This document shows positions 14,603 to 22,673 of a stretch of DNA of 49,515 bases, one piece after another. The position numbers and the translations under genes were made by a program. The DNA lies in the IMG/VR virus record IMGVR_UViG_3300029319_000082, positions 1 through 49,515 of that record; one strand, written 5' to 3'. The notes below the pieces were generated by a model, which had not been told where the DNA came from, searched no databases, and worked only from the letters and a program-made list of their open reading frames with translations. Positions within the stretch are counted from its first letter, which is position 1; each line of letters begins with the position of its first letter. The DNA comes from a virus.

Positions 14603-15351
14603 GCCAAAACATTCCCTCCACCGCCAAAATCTATGTCTGGCAGATCATTGTTTTCGATTGAGATAATCATTTTCACTGGTATCTCGACCCAGTTTTCACC
14701 GTCAAAGAAGTTGTCGATCAGAAATGAATCACATGGATTCTGTCCATGAATCCTTCCTTCTGGTGGTGTCTTTTCGGTGTGTATCAAACTCACCTCTTTG
14801 ATCTCACCATTCAAATCTTCATACTTCACAGGAACAGGGCCCTCTTCTTTTCGTAGCGTCGATCTTATCCATTCACCCAACAAAACTTCTGGTACGCGAG
14901 TCTGTGCAAAAACCAGAGACATCACACCCATTGGTCCTGACATGAACTGTGTGGACAAATAATCAATACGTTCTTCAAAAAATTCTTTTCGTAGTGAATT
15001 GCATTTGTTCACAAACTCGGTGTAAGAGTATTCTTTGGACATGTCCCACACCTCTTTGAGAATGGACTCTTGCTTTTGTGTATAATTATCAAACTCCGAT
15101 GATTTGCAATAATCGTCCAAATCGTCAAGTGTGACTTCATCACGGTCGAGTGTATTTGCAATCATCTTGCCGTAGTTGATTGTAATTCGATCTTCAAGTG
15201 TCAAGGTGCTTTTGGGTGAGTCGGCTTCGATAGGTTCAATACCAGCATCTCCGAGGAGTTTATTGATGTTGTCATAAAACTCCTCAATGTTATGTTTCTT
15301 TTTAAGAAGGTGAACTTCTATGGATAGATCGTATACGCTTTCAATCGTCAT
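14599..15351 (-). CDS. Unknown protein, 250 aa
   Basis: Not recognised. MTIESVYDLSIEVHLLKKKH begins a mostly helical N-terminal half with acidic stretches; the C-terminal half is beta-rich and ends in DLPDIDFGGGGNVLA. The last lines (NWVEIPVKMIISIENNDL) look like a small sandwich, and a structural (baseplate-type) role is possible. It lies between the gp44-ugd pair and gp62. There is no clear ribosome site; an AATAAATA at 15357-15364 would place transcription start exactly on the ATG. Confidence 0.75.
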   Translation of the reverse strand: MTIESVYDLSIEVHLLKKKHNIEEFYDNINKLLGDAGIEPIEADSPKSTLTLEDRITINYGKMIANTLDRDEVTLDDLDDYCKSSEFDNYTQKQESILKEVWDMSKEYSYTEFVNKCNSLRKEFFEERIDYLSTQFMSGPMGVMSLVFAQTRVPEVLLGEWIRSTLRKEEGPVPVKYEDLNGEIKEVSLIHTEKTPPEGRIHGQNPCDSFLIDNFFDGENWVEIPVKMIISIENNDLPDIDFGGGGNVLA

Positions 15352-15356
15352 GATAA

Positions 15357-15364
15357 TATTTATT
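15357..15364 (-). promoter_or_regulatory. Possible late promoter giving a leaderless mRNA (AATAAATA)
   Basis: AATAAATA on the minus strand ending 5 bases before ATG 15351. With T4 spacing (+1 six bases after the octamer) the transcript would start at the ATG itself. It overlaps the end of the ugd-like gene. Confidence 0.3.
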
Positions 15365-16205
15365 TCTTGACCGCAGATTCACTCTCTGCCCAATCCCAAT
15401 TATTTCTGTATTGCATATTGTCTGTCCACACAGATCTCAAAACCCCCGATGAAATGCCATGCTTGTCTAAAGTTTTGATCATCGCATTTACATCCTTTGG
15501 AAAACATGTTCCGCCAAAGCCATAGTCACCATCAGGTCCAGGTACCTTTGTATGTGAATTACCAATTCTAGGGTCTGACAAAACACCGTCAAGAATATTT
15601 TCGTATTTCATATCAAGTTTTTCACTGAGCAGTTTTACTAGATTGAAAAACATGACCTTTGTAGCAAGAAAACAATTTGCACTATACTTCACCAACTCTG
15701 ACTCATTTGAGGACATCGTATAAACAGGAATGTTAGGAAAGCAATTTTCAAAAAGTTGTCTAACCATGACTAAACATTTCTCGTGACTGTGTTCTGGTAA
15801 ACCAATCACGGTTCTATCTGCGTTTACAAAATCCTGATTTGCATTAGCGGCAGTCAAGAACTCTGGGCAATGAACCAGATTTTTTAGATCATATTTCACA
15901 GCCAACTCATTCGTTGTCCCAACAGGCACGGTAGACTTTAGTATCACAACTTGATCCTCTAGAAAATATTTACCTATTTCTTTTAGGCAATTTTCAACGA
16001 TACTCAAGTTTGCTTCACCACCAGTCTCCTCAACCATTGGTGTAGGTAAACAAACAAAGATATATTTACATCCCATGACTTCTTCTAGTGTGTTTTTAGA
16101 CAATTCTGGTTTCAGATCGTACACCAGAGGAAGTTTATTTGCAAAGCCATACGCTACAGCCCCACCCACAAAACCATTACCTATAATTCCTATTTCACCT
16201 TTCAT
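15360..16205 (-). CDS. UDP-glucose/GDP-mannose dehydrogenase family, 281 aa
   Basis: NAD-dependent oxidation of a nucleotide sugar to the uronic acid. Rossmann motif IGIIGNGFVGGAVAYGF at the N-terminus (GxGxxG form), CKYIFVCLPTPMVEE, VVILKSTVPVGTTNELA, HCPEFLTAANA, SNESELVKYSANCFLATKVM with the conserved Lys, and FGGTCFPKDVNAM with the catalytic Cys. At 281 residues it stops after the central domain and lacks the C-terminal UDP-binding domain of full-length Ugd (about 390-430), so substrate choice is open. RBS GAGAGGA. Inserted between gp44 and gp62, where T4 has no gene; probably serves surface-sugar synthesis. Confidence 0.85.
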   Translation of the reverse strand: MKGEIGIIGNGFVGGAVAYGFANKLPLVYDLKPELSKNTLEEVMGCKYIFVCLPTPMVEETGGEANLSIVENCLKEIGKYFLEDQVVILKSTVPVGTTNELAVKYDLKNLVHCPEFLTAANANQDFVNADRTVIGLPEHSHEKCLVMVRQLFENCFPNIPVYTMSSNESELVKYSANCFLATKVMFFNLVKLLSEKLDMKYENILDGVLSDPRIGNSHTKVPGPDGDYGFGGTCFPKDVNAMIKTLDKHGISSGVLRSVWTDNMQYRNNWDWAESESAVKK

Positions 16206-16215
16206 CTTATCCTCT

Positions 16216-17163
16216 CTATTTGAATTGTGAACCCATCATGATTTCTGTGAGAGCGGCAACAAGATTAATTTCTTGATCAACCACAAACGCAGACTTGTAT
16301 TGATACTCAGCCAGGATTAGAATCACACTAGGCACTGATCCAGGTTCTACAAACTCTGATACCTGATCATAGATCTTTCGAAAGATTCGTGTTTGGTCAT
16401 TGTCAATATTATCAACAACCCACTTACGCATTGATTTGAAGTCTTTCTTTTTCATGTGATCCATAAGATCGTTGACCGAGACATCAGAGAAGTTGACCAA
16501 GATACCTTCGTCGATTGTACCTGACTGACCATATCGTTGCACCTCATTCAATACACGCCGCCAGTCTGGTGCATGACGTTGAACAAGTTTTACCAGAACA
16601 CGATCATCGTACTTGATACTCTCTCCATCAAGAATATTTCTCAGGCGAACAAAGAAGTCAGCACTCGCTTTCTTCTTGTCGCTGGCGTTGAGTTTGAAGT
16701 CAATCACGGAACAGCGAGAATGCAGAGGTGCGATGATTCGGTTCTTGTAGTTGCATGTGAAAATGAAGCGACAGTTTCGACTGAACTCTTCAATAAATCC
16801 ACGCAACGCTGGTTGTGTTGATTGTGGGTTTAGATAATCAGCCTCATCGAGAATAACAACCTTACTTTCACCACCAAGCGAAACCGTGCTTGCAAAGTTT
16901 TTGATCTTTGTGCGAAGAGTATCGATGCCGCTCTCTTCGGATGCATTGACGAACAAATACTCTTGATTCATCTCATCGCAAAGGGCGCGAGCAACAGTGG
17001 TCTTTCCGCAGCCTGCACCACCCGCAAGCAGTAGGTTCTGCATCTTGCCACTATCCACGATAGATCGAAAAACATCCTTCACCGCAACGGGAAGGATGCA
17101 ATCTTCGATCTTTCTCGGTCGATACTTTTCGACAAACAAAGATTCTTCGAATTTACTTTCCAT
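16216..17163 (-). CDS. 44: Clamp loader large subunit (AAA+), gp44-like, 315 aa
   Basis: ATP-driven opening of the gp45 ring. MESKFEESLFVEKYRPRKIE starts at ATG 17163, inside the end of the gp45 gene; a longer frame to 17187 is not conserved. Walker A LLAGGAGCGKTTVARAL (about residues 47-54), Walker B KVVILDEADYLNPQ with DEAD, sensor 1 FIFTCNYKNRI, and the SRC motif APLHSRCSVIDF that supplies the arginine finger. Length matches T4 gp44 (319). Confidence 0.96.
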   Translation of the reverse strand: MESKFEESLFVEKYRPRKIEDCILPVAVKDVFRSIVDSGKMQNLLLAGGAGCGKTTVARALCDEMNQEYLFVNASEESGIDTLRTKIKNFASTVSLGGESKVVILDEADYLNPQSTQPALRGFIEEFSRNCRFIFTCNYKNRIIAPLHSRCSVIDFKLNASDKKKASADFFVRLRNILDGESIKYDDRVLVKLVQRHAPDWRRVLNEVQRYGQSGTIDEGILVNFSDVSVNDLMDHMKKKDFKSMRKWVVDNIDNDQTRIFRKIYDQVSEFVEPGSVPSVILILAEYQYKSAFVVDQEINLVAALTEIMMGSQFK

Positions 17164-17827
17164 ACTTTGTATCAGGCTCCAAAGCAATCCAATAGGTTAC
17201 GGGAAGTGTTTTGTGTTCAAACTGTGCAACTTGACGCTCACAGATACTTACCTTGTAATCACCAGGAAGCAACTTAAGATTTTCAACTTTGAACAACATC
17301 GAATAACTTTCTTCATCGGCACACTCACCGACAGTCACGCTGTAATCGTTTGACGTAGGATCTTTCTTGTCAAACACACGAAGTCGGCTTTCACCATTAC
17401 CTGTCTCAACAGCGAGATCAGGAAGGGCAAGCGTAGATGCCGCCTGTGTCAACTTACCAAAATTGGTTTGTGTGAGATCAAACTCAATCACAAATTCTGG
17501 AAGATTGATGTCTTTGGTAGGCACGGTAAGCAAAGACGGATCGGCATAGTAATACTTGACCGAGTTCGTTTTGCCACTCTCAGAGATTGTCACATACTTG
17601 TCTTCAAAGTTGAAGATTGGATCGGTGAACAAATTGACCGTCGCAAGAAACTTGTTGAGATCCCACACACCAAACTCGACAGGAAAATCTTCTGTCACAT
17701 GAGACTCAACCAAAACGTTTTTCACAGGCGAGATAGTCTTGACCATGTTGCCTGGTTTGATCAAGACATTTGAATTGATACTCGCAAAGTTTTTAAGAAT
17801 AGCGAGCGTGTCATTAGAAATTTTCAT
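17153..17827 (-). CDS. 45: Sliding clamp, gp45-like, 224 aa
   Basis: Processivity ring of the polymerase and, in T4, activator of late transcription. Starts MKISNDTLAILKNFASINSN, as T4 gp45 (MKLSKDTTALLKNFATINSG), and continues with VEFGVWDLNKFLATVNLF; length matches T4 (228). It has a proper promoter and an AAAGGAG ribosome site. Presence of gp45 gives meaning to the NATAAATA late-type elements elsewhere in the window. Confidence 0.96.
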   Translation of the reverse strand: MKISNDTLAILKNFASINSNVLIKPGNMVKTISPVKNVLVESHVTEDFPVEFGVWDLNKFLATVNLFTDPIFNFEDKYVTISESGKTNSVKYYYADPSLLTVPTKDINLPEFVIEFDLTQTNFGKLTQAASTLALPDLAVETGNGESRLRVFDKKDPTSNDYSVTVGECADEESYSMLFKVENLKLLPGDYKVSICERQVAQFEHKTLPVTYWIALEPDTKYGK

Positions 17828-17853
17828 TCACATAAACTCCTTTAGTTTCACAC

Positions 17854-17881
17854 ATCATACAGTAGAAAAATTTCTTGTCAA
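17854..17881 (-). promoter_or_regulatory. Sigma70 promoter of the sliding-clamp operon
   Basis: Reverse strand TTGACA (17876-17881), 16 bp, TATGAT (17854-17859), followed by a leader of about 20 bases with AAAGGAG. Expected to drive 45, 44, ugd and the genes after them. Confidence 0.75.
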
Positions 17882-18154
17882 TCAGTTTTTAGGACTTTCT
17901 AGTTGAGTTCTTCCTTCAATATTAAGAATGTTGCCACTCCCAAGAACACAACCTTGCAAAGCCTGCCCAACACGAAAAGCACTTGTGGCCAGATTTTGCA
18001 AATTTCTTCGAAGCACATTTTTTTGTGCTTTGCTCAAGGCTTGTTCTGCCATTTCATCAATGATCCATTCACCATCTTTTTTTGTGGCAAATAGAACATC
18101 GTTCAGTAGCATTTGTTCTGCCTGAATTACGATTTTATCATCATTTACGGGCAT
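17882..18154 (-). CDS. Unknown protein, 90 aa
   Basis: MPVNDDKIVIQAEQMLLNDV starts a short beta-alpha segment; the rest is helical and basic (EQALSKAQKNVLRRNLQNLA) with a Gly/Asn-rich end. No family recognised. It ends inside the -35 box of the clamp promoter, so it belongs to the preceding transcription unit with the 75-aa gene. Confidence 0.6.
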   Translation of the reverse strand: MPVNDDKIVIQAEQMLLNDVLFATKKDGEWIIDEMAEQALSKAQKNVLRRNLQNLATSAFRVGQALQGCVLGSGNILNIEGRTQLESPKN

Positions 18155-18165
18155 GTCTCAGCCGA

Positions 18166-18393
18166 TCAAATGTCTGGATATTTGATTGCTTCGAGTTTTT
18201 TTGCGACAAAGGTTTCTGAGAAGGTTTCGCTTGCCTCGCCGTTAAAATCTCCGCTCTTACCATTCACGACACCTTCTTCATAAGCCTCTTTGATAAGTTG
18301 ACGAAGTTCTTCGTATGTTTTGTTGACTGCATCGGTGACGTTCTTCGAAACAGAACCTCCACCAAATCCAAAGCCTCTAGTTGTAGATACCAT
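18166..18393 (-). CDS. Small protein with internal EAYEEG helix, 75 aa
   Basis: MVSTTRGFGFGGGSVSKNVT is Gly-rich; residues 28-45 read YEELRQLIKEAYEEGVVNGK, a relative of the targeting module of the neighbouring genes but without the LxE end. FNGEASETFSETF follows. It may be a decayed or differently used member of the family. A CATAAATA element lies 42 bases upstream. Confidence 0.6.
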   Translation of the reverse strand: MVSTTRGFGFGGGSVSKNVTDAVNKTYEELRQLIKEAYEEGVVNGKSGDFNGEASETFSETFVAKKLEAIKYPDI

Positions 18394-18434
18394 ACTTCAT
18401 TCCTTTCATAATTATTATGTGTAAAGTATACAAC

Positions 18435-18442
18435 TATTTATG
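18435..18442 (-). promoter_or_regulatory. Possible late promoter (CATAAATA)
   Basis: Minus strand GCATAAATAG in the 81-bp gap upstream of the 75-aa gene. The same ten bases recur at 23572-23581 before another gene of this family. Confidence 0.5.
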
Positions 18443-18474
18443 CGTTTTGCAAAACTTTTCTCAGGCTTTTTCAA

Positions 18475-18930
18475 TTAAGGGTCTAGACCAGGCAGGTCAT
18501 CAAATCTTGATCCTGTTGCAGTGCCAAAGTTATCAAAAAACGATGGATGACGCTTCATCAATTTTAAGATAGCCTGGTTATTCGTCAATTCACCAGCCTG
18601 CACTCGATAAAAAAGATCATCAATTGACGCTCCTATTTTATCCACAATATCGGAAGCGGTTGGTCCTAGGTCCTGATAATAGTTGTCTACGTCTGTGTTG
18701 AGACTATTCAACAATCTATCAAAAAGAATATCTGCCTGCTTCTTAAATGCGTTAGCATCATTAGGTTCTGGAAGTTTACCACCAAAGTTTATCAATCCTC
18801 TTCTTGTTGCTTTACCACCCTTAAAAAGATTCTTGAAGAATCTAATGGCACCACCCAAACCCTCATCCAAGGCCTGGTAGTAACCCTCTTGGTATGCTTC
18901 TTTGATAAGATTTCGCTGTTCTGGTGTCAC
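18475..18930 (-). CDS. Capsid-targeted-type protein, 151 aa
   Basis: I place the start at GTG 18930, 7 bases after GAGGA, because this aligns with the sister proteins (TPEQRNLIKEAYQEGYYQAL then DEG); a GTG at 18948 is also possible. Cleavage is predicted after LDE. Then comes GLGGAIRFFKNLFKGGKATR, an amphipathic basic helix shared with the next gene (GVGGFFRFLRSLFKGGDAV). The C-terminus ends in the acidic tail SRFDDLPGLDP. No enzymatic motif. Confidence 0.75.
   Translation of the reverse strand: MTPEQRNLIKEAYQEGYYQALDEGLGGAIRFFKNLFKGGKATRRGLINFGGKLPEPNDANAFKKQADILFDRLLNSLNTDVDNYYQDLGPTASDIVDKIGASIDDLFYRVQAGELTNNQAILKLMKRHPSFFDNFGTATGSRFDDLPGLDP
18862..18930 (-). repeat. Targeting-module coding repeat, copy 2
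   Basis: Coding DNA of the first 23 residues of the 151-aa gene, nearly identical to copies 1, 3 and 4 although the downstream halves of the genes are unrelated. Confidence 0.8.
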
Positions 18931-18948
18931 TGATGTTTCCTCACTCAC

Positions 18949-19386
18949 TTAGGGTAGGTCGTCGAAGCCAATTTTACCTATGACACCTGGTGGATCAATA
19001 AATCTCTTAAAGTCATCAAACAAATAACCGATGCCAAACTCGTCAAGAAGTTTCATGATTTCATCATCGGTGAATGGTCTTCCTAAAAGTTTCTGTCTTT
19101 CATTAAGGACTATCTCAACTGCCTTCATTAGACTTTGTTCGATACTAGAATCAAAAACTTGTTCGGGGGCTAGATCGCCTCTCAAAACGGACTTGGCATT
19201 TTTTGTTATTTGTTTGTCCATTTTCTTTGCAAGATTTTTGGCAGCAGACACGCTATCACCGACCGCATCACCACCTTTGAACAGACTCCTCAGAAATCTA
19301 AAGAAACCACCCACACCTTCATCTAAGGCCTGGTAGTAACCCTCTTGGTATGCCTCTTTAATTAGTTGTCTTTGTGATGGTGTCAT
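18949..19386 (-). CDS. Capsid-targeted-type protein, 145 aa
   Basis: Module MTPSQRQLIKEAYQEGYYQA then LDEG, followed by GVGGFFRFLRSLFKGGDAVG. The mature part is helical (KKMDKQITKNAKSVLRGDLA, SLMKAVEIVLNERQKLLGRP, TDDEIMKLLDEFGIGYLFDD) and ends GFDDLP, the short tail also seen at 10998 and 18475. It shares design but little sequence with its neighbours outside the module. Unknown function; presumed internal head protein. Confidence 0.75.
   Translation of the reverse strand: MTPSQRQLIKEAYQEGYYQALDEGVGGFFRFLRSLFKGGDAVGDSVSAAKNLAKKMDKQITKNAKSVLRGDLAPEQVFDSSIEQSLMKAVEIVLNERQKLLGRPFTDDEIMKLLDEFGIGYLFDDFKRFIDPPGVIGKIGFDDLP
19318..19386 (-). repeat. Targeting-module coding repeat, copy 3
   Basis: First 23 codons of the 145-aa gene; carries the shared core seen in copies 1, 2 and 4, with the PSQRQL variant also used at 23484. 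Confidence 0.8.
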
Positions 19387-19389
19387 TTT

Positions 19390-19989
19390 TTATCCCATTG
19401 GTGTGTCAATATCAATGTCGTCTGCGTCATCTATTTGTTTTTTAAGGCGATCAATCAGATCATCAAGCGGGACATCAAGATTATCATCTACCACATCAGT
19501 TGTGCCTGGTAACTTACCTTTCCTGATCGACTTTCGAATCTTGTTACCGATATCACCGGCCTTTGGTTTCGGTGTTTTACCAAGGCCAAGTCTAGAAGCC
19601 AATATATTCTCGTCTGTCACGGCTCTAATCAATGCTTTTGCGATTGCTGCTAGATCGTCAAGGCCTTCATTCATATGATCATACGATTCGTGCATTGATT
19701 CCTTCTTAGGCTTCTTCTTGAGTTTACCTTTGATACCTTTTTTAGCACCCGCAGGAACTTTTGCCCAGAGATCTTTATCGGCAGTCTTTTGTGTTTTACC
19801 ACCTGTCAAGAAAGAGTTGACGCGAGCGAATGCCCATTGATGTTGTCCGATACCAGGTCTGTGGCCACCTGTCCAAGCAGCCATACCTCGATCATACACC
19901 TTTTTCAAAATGCCGTATGGGACACCAGTTTGTTTTGATTTATTTTCAAGGCCTTTAACCTTCTCTGTGATTAGAAATCTGTAGTTCAT
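19390..19989 (-). CDS. DUF5824-like phage protein with acidic tail, 199 aa
   Basis: ATG 19989 overlaps the stop of the 727-aa gene (TGATG). MNYRFLITEKVKG contains ITE at residue 9, a possible cleavage site. Residues 17-60 (GVPYGILKKVYDRGMAAWTG, GHRPGIGQHQWAFARVNSFL) match what I recall as DUF5824, a small phage domain of unknown role. DHMNEGLDDLAAIAKAL includes MNEG, another possible site. The C-terminus LIDRLKKQIDDADDIDIDTP is nearly the same as the tails of the 23166 and 32828 proteins. Confidence 0.75.
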   Translation of the reverse strand: MNYRFLITEKVKGLENKSKQTGVPYGILKKVYDRGMAAWTGGHRPGIGQHQWAFARVNSFLTGGKTQKTADKDLWAKVPAGAKKGIKGKLKKKPKKESMHESYDHMNEGLDDLAAIAKALIRAVTDENILASRLGLGKTPKPKAGDIGNKIRKSIRKGKLPGTTDVVDDNLDVPLDDLIDRLKKQIDDADDIDIDTPMG

Positions 19990-22172
19990 CAATCGTCGTC
20001 CTTTCCGAACATTTTGTCGTATGCCTTAGTATATTTAGACTTCTCGCCCTTGCCAGCATACTTCTTATCAACTTCTGTGGGCTTGTATCTGCGAGGGTCG
20101 TCTTTGTCATATTTTTTACGGGCTTTGATCTCGGCTGCTTTTTGTTTTGCATCAGCCTTTGTCATTCTCGAAACATACTTTTTCGGCAGTCCAGTTTCTT
20201 TATCTTCTGGTGACTTCTTGATTCTGCCGCTCTTTGTGTAATACTTTGTGCCTTTTGGATTCTTGCCCTTCTTCTTATCATCTTCATCTTCGTTGAGTTC
20301 GATCAACCAGAAGTTGGGATCAGTTGATTCGCTCTGCATGACTTGTGATTCAAGATAGTCACCAACCGTGTCAAGTTTACTTGTGGCGATTGTGAGTTTA
20401 TCTGTGAGCCATGATGGAAGAGAGGCATGAGGATTCATGCAGCAAAGAATTTTGTGAATCTTTTTCAATGAGACAAGGTTCATCATCACCTTGTTTTTTG
20501 CTGACGGTACATCTTCGTGGCCACTTTCTTGAATCACTCTTTGCTCTTTGATAATATTCATATCTTTCAAGATAGTTGCCATGTCACCTTGTGCTAAAGA
20601 AATATTACCATCTCTATTGAACAGTTTGTATTTCATACCACGTGGGTTTTCAGGGTTGACAAGAATAATGCGTCCGACTTTCGACTTACCGACAATGCGA
20701 TGTCCGCTAGTCACTTTCAGAACGATAGGCTTACCACCACTATGCATAAAGTTACCAAAGTTGACTTCGATCTCGCTACCTTTTTTTAACTTATCGTATA
20801 TTTTTTTAGCCTTTTTTTGATCCATTGATTTGACCTGTTCCTTGAGAACTTTTGCTTTGCCATCCACATTTTTCACTGTGGCGATACGCTTTGCGCCTTT
20901 TGCTTTGAGAATCTTTTCGAAAGGCCCGTTTGGTAAGGTGACTGTGGTATACACTCCCTTTTTCTGAAAATCGACAGATCCCACTTTTTTTCCTGACGGC
21001 CTTTCTGCTGAGGTACGCATCGTTCTCTTTGATCCTGATCCTGGAATTAGATAGATTGCAACTTCACGACCCTTGTCTCTTGTTGGGTGAAACTTGACAC
21101 TCTTTACAGCGTCGGTGAGGCTATCGAATTCAACTTGTGTTCGAATCTTTTGCTCATCAAGAGGATTATACTCAGACTCTTTGAATGCAATCACTCTCGC
21201 ATCGACTCCTTTAGCCCCCCGCGCCCGAACATCCTTCTTGACAAGATTTTTTCCTGTCATAGGACCACCTCGCTGTGCCGCTTTGGTTACATAGTGGCTG
21301 TCTTCAAGTGGTTCTATAATGAACTCAAGCATTTTATCTGAGTAAATCATGATGAGACCGTCACCCGATTCACCAAACTTTTTCAGATCTCTCATCATAC
21401 TTCGAAACTGTTTTTCCATACCAAACTTCTTGATCAGAGGCATGTAGTCTCTTGTGTTTCCGAATGTCTTCACAATTGAACCTTGCTCATCAAGTTGCAC
21501 AGATTCTCTGATGTCCCGAATCACGAACTTTCTGGGCTGTGGTTGTTTTTTCAAAAACTGCTTTGCGTCTGCGACATCTGTAGGACCATAAACAACCTCA
21601 CCTGTTCTGCGGTTGATAACATAAGTTATTTTTTTCTTTCTACTTTCGTTCACACTTTCTTTCATCAACTCATCGTGGTTTTTGATTGCGTATGCCTCTG
21701 CGTCAGATTTTTTCTTGAACAATTTGACCTCTCGACCCTTGATATCAAACACACAATACATTCCAGGATTCTTTTTACTCAACGCAACATGTTTTCTTGG
21801 ATCCATATCCTTACCCTTCTTATCGTGTTTATCTTCGCTCATGCATTCATCGCATCCACAACCTTCACCGACGCTTTCGACTTTACCCTTTTTGAGAAGT
21901 TTCGAAACAGGCTTATCCTTCTCCCAGAACTTGCAAGACCAATAACCAGGTGTGGTTTTGTCGGTCTTTTGATCGCAGTTGTGCCTCGCACGAAAGTTTT
22001 TGAGTCTCTCAGGATCATCTCTTTTGATTGACAGATTAGGATCGCCAAACTCGACCTTGATCACATTACCCGTCTTTGGGTTTTTGACATACACACCAAA
22101 CTTCTTTTTAGAGCCTGACGGCAATCTAAAAGGGTCGTTTAGTTTGACTTCTTTACCTTCGTACTCTGCCAT
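19989..22172 (-). CDS. Large modular head-type protein with repeated LxEQ sites, 727 aa
   Basis: The N-terminal 80 residues (FGVYVKNPKTGNVIKVEFGD, DDPERLKNFRARHNC, GYWSCKFWEK) form a conserved Cys-containing phage domain. Then a CGCDEC cluster, a Lys-rich part, and several small globular pieces separated by strings that fit prohead-protease sites: VQLDEQGS, NPLDEQKI, KVLKEQVK, IIKEQRVIQESG, IELNEDED. The last 80 residues (KYYTKSGRIKKSPEDKETG) are basic. No catalytic motif. The pattern suggests a precursor cut into several peptides during head maturation. A similar plan occurs in the 415-aa protein at 37202. Confidence 0.7.
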   Translation of the reverse strand: MAEYEGKEVKLNDPFRLPSGSKKKFGVYVKNPKTGNVIKVEFGDPNLSIKRDDPERLKNFRARHNCDQKTDKTTPGYWSCKFWEKDKPVSKLLKKGKVESVGEGCGCDECMSEDKHDKKGKDMDPRKHVALSKKNPGMYCVFDIKGREVKLFKKKSDAEAYAIKNHDELMKESVNESRKKKITYVINRRTGEVVYGPTDVADAKQFLKKQPQPRKFVIRDIRESVQLDEQGSIVKTFGNTRDYMPLIKKFGMEKQFRSMMRDLKKFGESGDGLIMIYSDKMLEFIIEPLEDSHYVTKAAQRGGPMTGKNLVKKDVRARGAKGVDARVIAFKESEYNPLDEQKIRTQVEFDSLTDAVKSVKFHPTRDKGREVAIYLIPGSGSKRTMRTSAERPSGKKVGSVDFQKKGVYTTVTLPNGPFEKILKAKGAKRIATVKNVDGKAKVLKEQVKSMDQKKAKKIYDKLKKGSEIEVNFGNFMHSGGKPIVLKVTSGHRIVGKSKVGRIILVNPENPRGMKYKLFNRDGNISLAQGDMATILKDMNIIKEQRVIQESGHEDVPSAKNKVMMNLVSLKKIHKILCCMNPHASLPSWLTDKLTIATSKLDTVGDYLESQVMQSESTDPNFWLIELNEDEDDKKKGKNPKGTKYYTKSGRIKKSPEDKETGLPKKYVSRMTKADAKQKAAEIKARKKYDKDDPRRYKPTEVDKKYAGKGEKSKYTKAYDKMFGKDDD

Positions 22173-22192
22173 TTTATTTCCTTAAATTGAAA

Positions 22193-22642
22193 TTATCCTG
22201 GAAAGTCTGGATCAAAACCATCAAAGTCGTCCATAGCGCCATCTATGTCAAGATCATCTGGATCAAGACCAAGTTCATCAGCAAAATCATTCATTCTTTT
22301 TCGTCTTTTCAGATCACCTATCAATCTGTCTAAAGTTATATCTTTGGATAGCATGTCATCGACCTTACCAACATTAATGGTTCCACCAACACCATACTTG
22401 TCTTTCATGAGTTCAGGAATGTCTGGAATTTTATAATCAAGGTCATCTACTCGATCTAATCGTTTACTAACATCATCTATCTTGTTAAGAATATCACCGA
22501 CGCCGGTTGTAGGAGGGACCCTGGTAGCAGTCTTGCCACCCTTGAGAAGTTTCGCTAAAAGTGAAAAGAAACCCTCATCTAAGGCCTGGTAGTAACCCTC
22601 TTGGTATGCTTCTTTGATCATTTGTCTTTGTTCTGGTGTCAT
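22193..22642 (-). CDS. Capsid-targeted-type protein, 149 aa
   Basis: ATG 22642 aligns the module (MTPEQRQMIKEAYQEGYYQA then LDEG) with its sisters; a TTG 15 bases upstream is possible. The cleaved form would begin GFFSLLAKLLKGGKTATRVP. The remainder is rich in Asp/Leu repeats (DDVSKRLDRVDDLDYKIPDI) and ends in a very acidic tail (LDPDDLDIDGAMDDFDGFDP). No enzymatic motif. Acidic tails recur in the family and may mimic or contact DNA-binding surfaces; that is speculation. Confidence 0.75.
   Translation of the reverse strand: MTPEQRQMIKEAYQEGYYQALDEGFFSLLAKLLKGGKTATRVPPTTGVGDILNKIDDVSKRLDRVDDLDYKIPDIPELMKDKYGVGGTINVGKVDDMLSKDITLDRLIGDLKRRKRMNDFADELGLDPDDLDIDGAMDDFDGFDPDFPG
22574..22642 (-). 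repeat. Targeting-module coding repeat, copy 4
   Basis: Coding DNA for the module of the 149-aa gene; almost the same as copy 1 at 11403. Confidence 0.8.
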
Positions 22643-22673
22643 TTTTGTTCTCTTCAAAAGTTGGGTTGTAAAG

